Source: Cobetia amphilecti (lineage in GTDB: Bacteria > Pseudomonadota > Gammaproteobacteria > Pseudomonadales > Halomonadaceae). Taken from it: DNA of 64,000 nt. The position numbers and the translations under genes are program-made. This document shows positions 8,328 to 17,947 of the stretch, in pieces. The stretch lies in NCBI RefSeq assembly GCF_030010415.1, contig NZ_JASCSA010000014.1; one strand, given 5' to 3'. The notes beneath the pieces were generated by a model. The model saw only the letters and a program-made list of their open reading frames with translations. It did not search any database and was not told the DNA's origin. The first letter of the stretch is position 1. Each line of letters opens with the position of its first letter.

Positions 8328-11300
8328 GGCCATCGCCGCTGATATCGCCGAGGCTGCGGCCGCCGGTTTCCGGGGCCGATTGATCGCTCGCGGACAGGCT
8401 CGTGCGATCATCTGGCGCGATGGAGCCCTTCCTCCCGGCGCGCCGGCCTTCGCCCCGCAGCTCAGCTATGACCTGCACAGCTATGCCTACGCCTTACTCG
8501 GCCTCGGCCTGCGCCTTCGCGAGCTCGGCGGCGACCCGACCCAGGCGCGCACGGCCTTTGAGCAGGGGGCGACAGCGCTTGAGGCGGTGATGGCCAAGGG
8601 AGACCGCCAGGAGGCCGATCGCGACTTCCATTTCGTCATGGCGGCGGCCGCCTATCATCTCGCACACCTGTCCGCGCGCGCCTATTCTCTTCTCTCGATC
8701 GTCGAAGCGGATGAAAATTTCTCTCCGATAGAGCGCGCGCTCGCTCAGCTGATGCGCCGCAATTTCGGCGCTTTGCGAAACAGCGTTCTGGACTACCGGG
8801 CCTCCGGGCAAGGCAGCGATGCGCGGATCGCCGCCGACATCCAGGCTCGCCTCGACCAGGCAGAGGGCATGGCCGCACCGGCGGATGCCGGTGGCAACGA
8901 CTTCCTGTTCGACGGTCTTGATACCGCGCTCACGGACGCCTTCATGGCCGCCATGTCGCTCTACCTGCTCGCGCTCGAACGGGGCGAGCGAGGGCTGGTC
9001 GATCAGGCGCTTGAGCGACTACGCGTGAGCTTGGCAATTTGCGGCGAGATGAACATGCTGCCGCAATGGTGGGTGCATCGCGTCGCCATCCACCTTCTGT
9101 CGGATCTGTGGTCGAATACCTTCCATGAACGGGTTCCGCCTCAGCCCTCAGGCGGACTGGCGGCGGACTGGTCGCGGTTGCGCGAACTGTTCATCGCGCT
9201 GCTGCAGCGTCGCGCGAAGGCGGAGATAGATCTTTGGCCATCGCAGACCGAGGCGGCGGATCGCGCCGTCGACCAGTCCGACGACTTGGTCGTCTCCCTG
9301 CCGACGAGCGCTGGCAAGACGCGTATTGCTGAACTCTGCATCCTGCGCTGTCTCGCCGGCGGCAAGCGGGTGGTGTTCGTCACCCCGTTGCGCGCGCTGT
9401 CAGCACAGAGCGAAACTACGCTCCAACGGACCTTCGGGCCGCTGGGGAAGACCATATCGGCCCTCTACGGTAGCATCGGCGTCAGCGGCTTTGATGAGGA
9501 CGCGATCCGTGAGCGCGACATCGTCGTTGCGACGCCCGAGAAGCTGGACTTTGCGCTTCGCAACGATCCCTCACTCCTCGATGACGTTGGTCTGCTGGTC
9601 TTCGACGAAGGTCACATGATCGGCCTCAACGAACGTGAGGTGCGCTACGAGGTGCAAATCCAGCGTCTTCTTCGTCGCACGGACGCTCAGGGGCGCCGGA
9701 TCGTTTGCCTCTCGGCCATCCTCCCCGACGGCGACCAACTTGATGACTTCGCGGCCTGGCTGCGCCGTGATCATCCCGGCGGCGTCATCAAGAACGATTG
9801 GCGGCCGACCCGGTTGCGCTTCGGCGAGGTTGTTTGGACTTCGCCGACAGCACGGCTCAACTTGCGAGTCGGCGACGAGCGACCCTGGGTTCAGCGCTTT
9901 CTGACCGGAGCCGCGCCACCCAACTGGATTCCGCCGAAGCGCCGTCGCACCCGTCTATTTCCCGGCGATCAGCGCGAACTCTGCCTCGCGACCGCGTGGC
10001 GGCTTGTTGATGATGGTCAGACCGTTCTTGTCTTCTGCCCCGAGCGGCGCAGCGTTGAGCCGTTCGCCGACGCGATCGTTGATCTGTATGAGCGCGGCGC
10101 CTTGCGCTCGCTGCTCGATGCCGACCCGGATGTGCTCAGCACCGCGATCGCGCTCGGCGAGGAATGGCTGAGCGTCGATAGCGCCATCCTCAAATGCCTC
10201 CGCCTCGGCGTTGTCCTCCACCATGGAGCGTTGCCAACCGCCTATCGTAAGGAGGTTGAGCGTCTGCTGCGCGAGAACGTTCTCAAGGTCACTATCTCCT
10301 CGCCGACCTTGACCCAAGGCCTCAATCTGTCGGCCACCGCCGTCGTCATGCATTCCCTCCACCGTGCCGGTGAGCGGATCGAGATCAGCGAGTTCAAGAA
10401 CGTCATCGGCCGCGCCGGACGCGCCTATGTCGACGTTGAGGGTCTCGTGCTCTTTCCGATGTTCGACAAAATCCCCAAGAAGCGGCGGAACTGGGAAGCG
10501 CTTATCACCGATCTTGGCGCGCGAGAGATGGAAAGCGGTCTGGTGCGTCTCGTCGCGGTGTTGCTGACACGGATGCGGGCGCGCATCGGCGGAGACCTTA
10601 ATCAGCTCGTTGATTATGTCGTCAACAACGCCGCCGCCTGGACCTTTCCTGAGATCGCGAACGAAAAGCCGGAAGACCGGGAGCGCGCCTTCGCTGAGTG
10701 GGAACGGCACGTTGCCACGCTCGATACCGCCATTCTCAGCCTCATCGGTGAGAATGACATCCCCGATGAAGGGGTTGAGGCCGCCTTGGACGACATCCTT
10801 CAATCTTCTCTGTGGCATCGCCGTCTGCAGCGCCAGGACGCCCCCGTCCTGCAGGTGCTCAATGCCGGTCTCGTGTCCCGCAGCCGGCTGATCTGGAGCC
10901 AGTCGACCGCAGCTCAGCGCCGCGGCTATTTCCTGGCCGGTGTCGGTTTGACGACCGGTCACGCGCTCGACGCCATCGCTGCTGAAGCCAATCTTCTTCT
11001 AATTCAAGCCAATGGGGCGATCCTCGAAGGCGATGCCGAAGGGGCGATCGCCGCGATTACCGGCCTCGCCGAGCGGGTCTTTGACTTCTATCCCTTCAAC
11101 CCCGATCCCTTGCCCGCGAACTGGCGCAACATCCTGCGCGCATGGCTGCTCGGCCAACCGCTTGCGGCGCTGGGCGGAGCTCAGGCCTCGGAAACCCTGA
11201 GATTCGTCGAGGGCGGCCTCGTCTATCGGCTGCCTTGGGCGATGGAGGCTATCCGCGTCCGCGCCGGCGCTAATGGCGATACAGTTGGCATATTCGACTT

Positions 11301-11832
11301 GGCTATGGAGGATCACGAACTCGGCCTCGCGGTCTCGGCCGTCGAGACTGGCACCTTGAACCGCTCCGCCTCAATCCTTATTCAAGCTGGTTTCAATTCG
11401 AGGCTTGCTGCGATAAAGGTAGTGACCGACACTGGTGCGGCCTTCACAACAGGCAAGGAGCTGCGGCAATGGCTGAATGCAGACGTGGTCGCTGCGTATA
11501 GCACTCAGGCCGACTGGCCAACTCGAGAAACGAGACCGGTTTGGGTGCAGTTCGTCGAAAGCTTCTCACCTAGTGAAGATCACACATGGGCCGATCGGCA
11601 CTATTCGGCGAGTATCATGTGGTCGACTGTGCCCCCGCCTCCCGGCACCGTCGTCCAGATACATCAGTGGGAAGGTCGGTCTCATGTGCTTTCGCCAGAT
11701 GGTTCTCCGCTAGGTACAGTTCAGTCCGCACTCGATTCCCATCGAAGTGGCCTGCTTCGCGCACAGGTAGCGCAGGATGTCAGCAAGATCGACATCTTAT
11801 ATCTTGGCCCCGACGATCTGGTGCGCGCATAG
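8311..11832 (+). CDS. hamB: HamB-like superfamily 2 helicase
   Basis: The 1173-residue protein has a helical N-terminal third, then Ski2/Brr2-like helicase lobes: Walker A LPTSAGKT around residue 330, DEGH near 432, LSAIL (motif III), TLTQGLNLS, and motif VI NVIGRAGRA near 700. The C-terminal 400 residues are helical and unassigned. ATG at 8311 is favoured over a TTG two codons upstream; it overlaps hamA by 17 bp. In Hachiman the helicase senses DNA and restrains HamA. GC-rich throughout with alphaproteobacterial-looking codon use, unlike the AT-rich genes beside it, suggesting the three genes arrived together. Confidence 0.7.
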   Translation: MPTTPEAIAADIAEAAAAGFRGRLIARGQARAIIWRDGALPPGAPAFAPQLSYDLHSYAYALLGLGLRLRELGGDPTQARTAFEQGATALEAVMAKGDRQEADRDFHFVMAAAAYHLAHLSARAYSLLSIVEADENFSPIERALAQLMRRNFGALRNSVLDYRASGQGSDARIAADIQARLDQAEGMAAPADAGGNDFLFDGLDTALTDAFMAAMSLYLLALERGERGLVDQALERLRVSLAICGEMNMLPQWWVHRVAIHLLSDLWSNTFHERVPPQPSGGLAADWSRLRELFIALLQRRAKAEIDLWPSQTEAADRAVDQSDDLVVSLPTSAGKTRIAELCILRCLAGGKRVVFVTPLRALSAQSETTLQRTFGPLGKTISALYGSIGVSGFDEDAIRERDIVVATPEKLDFALRNDPSLLDDVGLLVFDEGHMIGLNEREVRYEVQIQRLLRRTDAQGRRIVCLSAILPDGDQLDDFAAWLRRDHPGGVIKNDWRPTRLRFGEVVWTSPTARLNLRVGDERPWVQRFLTGAAPPNWIPPKRRRTRLFPGDQRELCLATAWRLVDDGQTVLVFCPERRSVEPFADAIVDLYERGALRSLLDADPDVLSTAIALGEEWLSVDSAILKCLRLGVVLHHGALPTAYRKEVERLLRENVLKVTISSPTLTQGLNLSATAVVMHSLHRAGERIEISEFKNVIGRAGRAYVDVEGLVLFPMFDKIPKKRRNWEALITDLGAREMESGLVRLVAVLLTRMRARIGGDLNQLVDYVVNNAAAWTFPEIANEKPEDRERAFAEWERHVATLDTAILSLIGENDIPDEGVEAALDDILQSSLWHRRLQRQDAPVLQVLNAGLVSRSRLIWSQSTAAQRRGYFLAGVGLTTGHALDAIAAEANLLLIQANGAILEGDAEGAIAAITGLAERVFDFYPFNPDPLPANWRNILRAWLLGQPLAALGGAQASETLRFVEGGLVYRLPWAMEAIRVRAGANGDTVGIFDLAMEDHELGLAVSAVETGTLNRSASILIQAGFNSRLAAIKVVTDTGAAFTTGKELRQWLNADVVAAYSTQADWPTRETRPVWVQFVESFSPSEDHTWADRHYSASIMWSTVPPPPGTVVQIHQWEGRSHVLSPDGSPLGTVQSALDSHRSGLLRAQVAQDVSKIDILYLGPDDLVRA

Positions 11833-12132
11833 CTACCAAGTCCCCTATATCGCTGGCCACTGTAGAATTTGTTGGCCGATGACCGCTTTTGGCCGTTTGC
11901 AGATGAGAGGAAGAGATGTAGGGGCTCGCATCTAACCTAGCTGTAGGGTCCCGAATGATGAATACATAATCTAATGATTATTTGAAAGCGCAATAACTAT
12001 ATTAGCTCTAGTTGCTGCGCGTTAAGCCTTGGGTCGATTTAGTGAATATGGGTAAATAGTCGCCAGCTAATTTATCGCGCTAGCGCTTGCGTACTTGTGG
12101 CTGAAACATAGACTCCAGCGGCGATATAAAAA
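11833..12132. other. AT-rich intergenic stretch, no gene seen
   Basis: This 300-bp spacer lies between the helicase gene and a convergent nuclease gene. I see no open frame of credible composition. No terminator with a clear stem and T run was found. Confidence 0.4.
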
Positions 12133-13242
12133 TCAGTCTATATCCCATGCTTGTTTCAATCTCGTCACGGTATGCTCCCATTTCGGTGTTGTGGGCTTGC
12201 AGATAGTGTTTTGATTACCGAACAGACCGACTTCGCTAAATGCTTGCGAGGTACTGAAGGAAGCGACCCAGCGGACTGGCACGAGATATTCCGCTGCCTC
12301 TTCATCATCTTCATCAAATGTTCGATGGAGCTGTGGGTACGCGGTAGCTGTGGCAATGTCGTGAAGTCTCTGAATCCCTTGATCGGTCTGGACTGTAAAG
12401 TGCTCGCCTCGGCAACGCTCTCCGGTTACCTCAGCCACGCCTACGTAGCCGGTCTTGGGGATGTTGACCCAGACTCGGTCTCCCTCGGAGAGCATAGCGA
12501 GGGTCTTCGAGTACCAGGCGGCGCCACCACCGGCAATGAAGCCATAGCGACGTGCCAACTCCCATGGACGGTTATCGCCGAAGGAGGCGTAAAACTCGCC
12601 ATTCCAAGGCTCCTTGCGTGCCTTGCGTGTGACAGGCAGGGGTGGTTCGTCCGGGTCGATCATCCAGGCACGACTCAGATAATGATTTCCCTGGTCTTCG
12701 AAGGCGCTGAAGAACATGGCGTTGATCGAGAGCTGGGCATGTTCGTTGAGATAGTTGATGATTCGCTCGCTGCTGGCGTCGAGCTGAGTGGCCACGACGA
12801 CTAGTTGGTGATTTTCGTTGAGGGTGACGCTGTCTAGCGTGATACCGAACTTGGCCTCAAAGGCGTCCTCGAGAGACATATGAGAGCGCTGATAACGTTG
12901 GGCAAAGTTTTGATAGATTTCTACCAGCTGGTAGTCGGCCAGGCTGACGACCCAAGAGGCATAGTCGATGGCCTGAGCCACCACGTCGCGGGGTGTCTTG
13001 TCGCGCTTGAGTTCGATGACGATAACTGTGCCGTCGGCAGCAATCGCCAGCAGGTCAATCAACTTGTTGAAGTCCGTGCGTACCTGCCGGCCGATCAACA
13101 ACCAGTCCCGATTGAGGATCGAGACATCCTGCATGATCTGCTCCTCTAGCAGCCCCTCATCCGCTAGCCCAGTGGGCCGCAGCTTTTGCGGCATCTCGCC
13201 TGCAGTACCTGCCAGCTTCCAGATTCCTTGTTCTATAGCCAT
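12133..13242 (-). CDS. NucS/DUF91-like endonuclease with PUA-like C-terminal domain
   Basis: The 369-residue protein has a PD-(D/E)xK domain in residues 25-100: Glu33, Asp63 (NKLIDLLAI), Glu77 and Lys79 (VIVIELKRD), then Gln90. This is the pattern of the NucS/DUF91 nuclease group. Residues about 220-300 contain GDRVWVNIPKTGYVGVAEV, which resembles PUA/EVE-type folds that read modified bases. A fusion of cutting and base-reading parts would suit a modification-dependent or mismatch nuclease, but activity is not proven by sequence. Single gene on the minus strand between the Hachiman-like operon and pseudogene debris. Confidence 0.75.
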   Translation of the reverse strand: MAIEQGIWKLAGTAGEMPQKLRPTGLADEGLLEEQIMQDVSILNRDWLLIGRQVRTDFNKLIDLLAIAADGTVIVIELKRDKTPRDVVAQAIDYASWVVSLADYQLVEIYQNFAQRYQRSHMSLEDAFEAKFGITLDSVTLNENHQLVVVATQLDASSERIINYLNEHAQLSINAMFFSAFEDQGNHYLSRAWMIDPDEPPLPVTRKARKEPWNGEFYASFGDNRPWELARRYGFIAGGGAAWYSKTLAMLSEGDRVWVNIPKTGYVGVAEVTGERCRGEHFTVQTDQGIQRLHDIATATAYPQLHRTFDEDDEEAAEYLVPVRWVASFSTSQAFSEVGLFGNQNTICKPTTPKWEHTVTRLKQAWDID

Positions 13243-13317
13243 CAGGCGCCTCCTGCCGTTTGTTAAAGAAAGCGTTGCCTCACAGAAGGCTGTGCCCTAC
13301 CTTGGATTCCAACACGG

Positions 13318-13362
13318 CCCCCGCCTCTTGGCTCTCACGAGCTTACGCGGGGGTTCTTTTTT
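13318..13362 (+). terminator. Rho-independent terminator-like hairpin
   Basis: CCCCCGC (13318-13324) pairs with GCGGGGG (13347-13353), an inner GCTC/GAGC pairing tightens the loop, and the T-rich TTCTTTTTT follows on the plus strand. No plus-strand gene now ends here, so it is probably left over from a lost gene. Confidence 0.6.
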
Positions 13363-13379
13363 GTGTGCTCCCACCTTCA

Positions 13380-13871
13380 TTATACCCACCAGCGCTCTAA
13401 GCCCGGTGGAGCCCCCATGTTCTCCAGCGTTAGCCCTCTTCTGGAATGAGGCTCCGAGAATAACTCCAGATGTGCCTGTAGACGTCGATGCCACTCGGCT
13501 TCTGGGCAAACTATCGACGCCATGTGTCGCACGCTACTCAATAGCAGGAAGGGGCGGGCGAGGCGCTTTGCGTCCCTGAACTTATCGCATCACGGTACTT
13601 CACCTTGCTCGGGTAGCCTTAGCTGGTCAAGGACATTGCAGTTCCAGAGCCGGCTGTGGTGTGCGCAGACGTTACGCAGGTAATTCAGCGAGCGAAGTCA
13701 TCTCTGTAACACCTTTCAGTCTTGAGTGCCGTATTTCTGAGCGATCCTCACTTGGCCCGGCACCTTCATCATGGCGAAGAGCTGCGAGAAAGTGCCTAAG
13801 TCCCAGGTCTCGACGGCGACCCAGATCGTCAGCCGCGGCCCGTGTTTTTGCAGATAGTGCTTGATCCGTAG
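13380..13871 (-). pseudogene. Decayed Abi_2 (AbiD/AbiF-type) abortive infection gene
   Basis: Reading the minus strand in one frame from about 13871 down to TAA at 13380 gives an Abi_2-like C-terminal part: LRIKHYLQKHG, TIWVAVETWDLGTFSQLF, then LNYLRNVCAHHSRLWN, the family's RxxxxH-like core, and ENMGAPPGLERWW at the end. Three in-frame stops interrupt it (after GTQD, after VLQR and after GEVP), and the N-terminal half is missing. Abi_2 proteins act as abortive-infection effectors. This copy cannot make a full protein. Confidence 0.75.
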
Positions 13872-14155
13872 GCATTCGCGAGTGGCGCGGAAATTTCCGG
13901 CGTGGAGTTAAGTGCGATAGAGGGAAGGGCGCAGCTAGGCGCGCTGGGGTACAGAGACAGCGTACCGTTCAGGCGACGCAAGGTGTCGCATTGAACTGAC
14001 GATCTATACCCGCAGGTACACCAAGTCAGCTATCATTAGGTTTCATGAAATTTCACATATTCGGGTTTACGGTTGTTGGCCGACTTAACAGGACGTTGGG
14101 TCGTATGATCCTTGGACGGAGCTTGCCCTGCTGCAGCGCCGTGCGGTAGCCGTGC
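13868..14155. repeat. Leader repeat, copy 2 (matches 2533-2819)
   Basis: This 288-bp copy is collinear with 2533-2819, sharing GGCGCGGAAATTTCCGGCGTG near the start and GCCGTGCGGTAGCCGTG at the end. Its left edge abuts the Abi_2 pseudogene and its right edge abuts the HNH gene region. The final 43 bp (14113-14155) recur at 15358-15402 on the other side of the HNH gene. Confidence 0.8.
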
Positions 14156-14243
14156 ATATAAATTTTATAGTGTCATGAAGAAGTTAAATATCCTTTATAG
14201 ACCTATTATTAAAAAAGTACCTATATAGCGCCAGCTCACTCGT

Positions 14244-15197
14244 ATGTTTATATGGAATGCATACTCTATATTTACTTATGGTATATTTCTAAAATCAGAT
14301 AAAATATTTAATCGTTGTCTTGTGGCATGTATGACAGCTGCAAAGGATGGCTGTAATTTTAATAAAGATCAGATTGCTGGATTGATGAAAACTATGAAAC
14401 AAGAAACAAAGACTGAATTTGTGAATAGGTTTATGGATGTGCCTTTTGAATCTATTCAAGGCAAGTATTCTTTTTGTAATGAAACAGACAAAAAAGTACT
14501 GTTTAGCTTGGATGTCGGAGGCAATGAAGATAATGACGTTATCTTAAGCTCTGACTGGAGTCGAAATGGCTATGCGCATTCAATCAAACATATCGACAAA
14601 ATCATTAACCAAGGCTATGACCTTTTTGTTTTCAAGGTAAGAACCCAGTATAAGAATGGTAAAACAATACCTGTGGGGTTCGATAAAGTAGTGGAAAAAA
14701 GGAATCTGGTTCTTGATGACGACGGGGTATATCGTGCGACGCCTGTTGACTATACATTTTTTGACGACAATATCGAAATACAAATACGTAATAACGCCAA
14801 TCTGACCGAGACTGAAAAGTATCAGCTTGTAATGGCACGCCGTGGACAAAGTCGTTTCCGGCTGGCTGTGGCCAAAATTGAACCACGATGTCGCATTACC
14901 GGTCTCGCTGACATGCAGCATCTTAAAGCTAGCCATATCAAGCCTTGGCGCGTGGCAACAAACTCTGAACGATTGGATGGACACAATGGGCTGATGCTAA
15001 CGCCACACATCGATCATCTCTTCGATCAAGGTTATATCTCCTTTACTGATGAGGGTAAGGTGCTCTTGTCGAGTAGGCTTGGCCAAGAAGCCGCCCAAGT
15101 GTTTGGAATATATAACGGGCTATCTACTGGTAGCTTTACTGATAATCAGAAAGTTTACCTAGCATATCATAGAGATAATATACTGAAAGCTGTGTAA
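14244..15197 (+). CDS. HNH endonuclease (HNH_2 type)
   Basis: The 317-residue protein ends in an HNH nuclease domain: Cys216 in CRITGL, LKASHIKPWR (His231), LDGHNGLML (His247, Asn248) and HIDHLFDQGYISF. The first 200 residues are unrecognised and could bind DNA or modified bases, as in other restriction-type HNH_2 proteins. It is strongly AT-rich in its 5' half. It stands alone and is flanked on both sides by imperfect copies of a 45-bp leader segment, as expected for an inserted cassette. A defence role is inferred from neighbourhood. Confidence 0.8.
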   Translation: MFIWNAYSIFTYGIFLKSDKIFNRCLVACMTAAKDGCNFNKDQIAGLMKTMKQETKTEFVNRFMDVPFESIQGKYSFCNETDKKVLFSLDVGGNEDNDVILSSDWSRNGYAHSIKHIDKIINQGYDLFVFKVRTQYKNGKTIPVGFDKVVEKRNLVLDDDGVYRATPVDYTFFDDNIEIQIRNNANLTETEKYQLVMARRGQSRFRLAVAKIEPRCRITGLADMQHLKASHIKPWRVATNSERLDGHNGLMLTPHIDHLFDQGYISFTDEGKVLLSSRLGQEAAQVFGIYNGLSTGSFTDNQKVYLAYHRDNILKAV

Positions 15198-15357
15198 TTT
15201 AGAAGAATGCATTTTCCGATCCCTCTTTGTGAATATGTCGTTAGAATTTATATTCTGTTTAGTGTAATTTTGTTAATAGAAATATTTTATTTTATTGAAG
15301 TGCTTCTATATTGATAGATGTAGTTTTCATCAGGCAGTTGCCATTATCTAAGGCCAT

Positions 15358-15402
15358 GAGATGGAGCTCGCCCCAGAGGTAAGCCCTGGGCGGTAGCCGT
15401 GT
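15358..15402. repeat. 45-bp repeat right of HNH gene
   Basis: Matches 2775-2819 and 14113-14155, sharing GGAGCT-GCCC and CGGTAGCCGTG. Together with 14113-14155 it forms imperfect direct repeats about 1.2 kb apart around the HNH gene. The similarity to the 2.8-kb copy continues through the start of the following gene to 15554. Confidence 0.7.
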
Positions 15403-15449
15403 GATGGCATGAGAATCGATGCACACCACAGAGAGGAGCCCCAACGGGC

Positions 15450-17840
15450 ATGCTGGTTTACAACGCTACCAAGCAGCAGTTCATTGATGACGTTCGGGCC
15501 AATGTCATCGCTGACGCCATTGAGAATGAGGTGTCACGCAAACTAAGCCGCAATTCGCCGCGTAATGAGGTGGCCTCCTGGGAGAACTCCTTGCGCTTCA
15601 TGATGAGCGTTCTCCTCGACGAGGGGATACCCGCTTCGGCAGGGGTGGCCATCGAATACAACATTCCGCTGACCAATCGCCGAGTGGACTTCATTCTGAC
15701 CGGCAAGAATGACCAGCGTGAGGACTCTGCTGTCATCATTGAATTGAAGCAGTGGCAGACCGCTGAAGTGACGACCAAAGATGCCATCGTTCGCACTTGG
15801 CTAAATGGCGGTGTGCGGGAGAAACCCCATCCCTCCTATCAAGCCTGGTCCTATGGTGCGCTGATCGAGGACTACAACGAGACCGTCCGCTCCGAGTCGA
15901 TCCGGCTGGTGCCTTGTGCCTATCTGCACAACATGAAGCAAGGCAATGCCATCAATGACCCCTTCTATGCGAACCATACTAGCCGCGCTCCTGTCTTCAT
16001 CTCACCGGATGCCTTGAAGCTCTCCAGTTTTCTGAGTCAGCACATCAAGTACGGCGACAGTAGCGACATCATGTATCGCATCGAGCATGGTGTGATCAAG
16101 CCGAGCAAGAATCTGGCGGATGCGCTCAGCTCGATGATGCAGGGCAATGCTGAGTTCTTGATGATCGATGAGCAGAAGCTTGTCTATGAAACCGCCGTGG
16201 ATCTCGCTCACAAGGCAAGCAATGGCAATAAGCAGTGCCTGATCGTCAAGGGCGGCCCGGGGACGGGTAAGTCAGTCGTCGCGATCAATCTGCTCGTTGA
16301 GCTGACGAACCGGGAGATGATGACGCAGTACGTGTCTCGCAACTCTGCCCCTCGTGAAGTTTTCAAGAAGCGTCTGACCGGCACGCGCAAGAAGACCCAC
16401 ATCGATAACCTGTTCAAGGGCTCAGGCAGCTACGTCAGCGCGGAACCCGATACCTTTCATGCGCTGATTGTTGACGAGGCGCACCGCCTGAATGAGAAGT
16501 CGGGCATGTATCAGAACCTGGGTGAGAGCCAGATCAAGGAAATCATCTCGGCATCGCGATTTTCCATCTTCTTTATCGATGAAGCGCAGCGGGTCACGTT
16601 GAAGGATGTCGGGACGGTAGAGGAGGTCAAACGTCGGGCAGATGAATGCGGCGCCGAGGTGCATGAGCTCGAACTCTCCTCACAGTTCCGTTGCAACGGT
16701 TCTGATGGCTATCTCGCCTGGTTGGATCATTCCCTGCAGATACGGACGACCGCCAATACCGATCTCGACGATATCGATTACGAGTTCAAGGTATTCGATG
16801 ATCCGAGCGAATTGCGCAAGGCGATTCTTGAGAAGAACCGTAAAGCCAACAAGGCACGAATGGTAGCGGGCTATTGCTGGCCTTGGGCGAGCAAGAAGGA
16901 TAAGCACGCCATGGACATCGTCTTCCCCGAGTACGACTTCTCTGCCCAGTGGAACCTCAATGATGATGGCATGCTGTGGGCGATCGCCGATGGATCAGCA
17001 GAGCAGGTCGGTTGCATCCATACCTGCCAAGGTCTCGAGTTTGATTACGTCGGTGTCATCATCGGAGACGACTTCGTGATCCGTGATGGCCGCGTGGTGA
17101 CAGACGCAGCCAAACGAGCAGGGCAAGACCGCTCGGTGCATGGGTACAAGAAGATGCTCAAGGAACAACCAGAGCAGGCTCGTGCCGTGGCGGATCAGAT
17201 CGTCAAGAACACCTATCGAACGCTGATGACACGAGGCCAGAAGGGCTGTTTCGTCTATGCCACGGACCGAGAGACTCGCGAATACTTCGCTGCCTTTGCT
17301 CATTTACAGGACTCATTGGAGCATGCCGAGCTGACGGAAGAGGCCGAGACGCTGGATGGTTTGCACCTTCCCATCGTGACGCGTGACCAAGCAGCGCCAT
17401 TCGAGCGCCATGTGCCCGTGTACGATCTGAGTATCGCCGCGGGCGAGTTCAGCGAGATGCAGATCGCCGACGCCGAGCATTGGGTTGAGCTACCGGACTT
17501 CATGCGCGCGAGCCCCGACCTGTTTGTCAGCCGGGTGGTGGGGGAGTCGATGAATCGGCGCATCCCCAACGGCGCTTGGTGTTTATTCCGCGCCAATCCT
17601 GGTGGCTCACGGCAAGGCAAGGTCGTCGTGGTACAGCATCGCGCCATCGAGGACCCCGACCATGGCGGCAGCTTCACGATCAAGCTTTATCAAAGCGAGA
17701 AGGTCGAGGAGTACGGAGAATTCGTGAACCAGCGCGTCGTGCTCAAGCCCCAGACCAATGCCTTTGGCTACAAGGACATCGTGCTTGAGGACGAGCTTGA
17801 GGACTTGAAGGTTATCGGCGAATTCCTCTCCGTACTGTAA
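15450..17840 (+). CDS. Nuclease - Schlafen-type helicase (DUF2075) - S24 peptidase fusion protein
   Basis: Three parts are visible in 796 residues. Residues 60-105 show a PD-(D/E)xK signature (Asp80 in RRVDFILTG, Glu98 and Lys100 in VIIELKQW). Residues about 240-640 are a DUF2075/Schlafen-group helicase with Walker A GGPGTGKS (268-275), ALIVDEAHRLN, FFIDEAQRV and SSQFRCNGSDGYLAWLDH. Residues 690-796 resemble a LexA/UmuD-type S24 peptidase, with Ser700 in VVGESM and Lys745 in FTIKLYQ as the Ser-Lys pair. The ATG at 15450 is shared with the truncated copy at 2865. A MazG-like gene follows in the same direction. The combination suggests a DNA-damage- or phage-responsive defence protein; function is inferred. 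Confidence 0.8.
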   Translation: MLVYNATKQQFIDDVRANVIADAIENEVSRKLSRNSPRNEVASWENSLRFMMSVLLDEGIPASAGVAIEYNIPLTNRRVDFILTGKNDQREDSAVIIELKQWQTAEVTTKDAIVRTWLNGGVREKPHPSYQAWSYGALIEDYNETVRSESIRLVPCAYLHNMKQGNAINDPFYANHTSRAPVFISPDALKLSSFLSQHIKYGDSSDIMYRIEHGVIKPSKNLADALSSMMQGNAEFLMIDEQKLVYETAVDLAHKASNGNKQCLIVKGGPGTGKSVVAINLLVELTNREMMTQYVSRNSAPREVFKKRLTGTRKKTHIDNLFKGSGSYVSAEPDTFHALIVDEAHRLNEKSGMYQNLGESQIKEIISASRFSIFFIDEAQRVTLKDVGTVEEVKRRADECGAEVHELELSSQFRCNGSDGYLAWLDHSLQIRTTANTDLDDIDYEFKVFDDPSELRKAILEKNRKANKARMVAGYCWPWASKKDKHAMDIVFPEYDFSAQWNLNDDGMLWAIADGSAEQVGCIHTCQGLEFDYVGVIIGDDFVIRDGRVVTDAAKRAGQDRSVHGYKKMLKEQPEQARAVADQIVKNTYRTLMTRGQKGCFVYATDRETREYFAAFAHLQDSLEHAELTEEAETLDGLHLPIVTRDQAAPFERHVPVYDLSIAAGEFSEMQIADAEHWVELPDFMRASPDLFVSRVVGESMNRRIPNGAWCLFRANPGGSRQGKVVVVQHRAIEDPDHGGSFTIKLYQSEKVEEYGEFVNQRVVLKPQTNAFGYKDIVLEDELEDLKVIGEFLSVL

Positions 17841-17947
17841 GCGAGTGGCTGGCCGGTTGGCTGTCTATGGCGGTGCTAGCTGGATAGCGAGTGGCAGAAT
17901 CGTCATGCTACACGCTATCCAATCCCCAATTATCAGGTGAGTTTGAT

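Noticed and set aside
9955..10962. 335-codon minus-strand frame inside the HamB-like helicase gene
   Set aside because: Shadow frame typical of GC-rich DNA, while the plus strand carries helicase motifs.
13243..13579. Plus-strand frames around the terminator near 13.3 kb
   Set aside because: They have no protein-like composition, and the minus strand shows an Abi_2 remnant.
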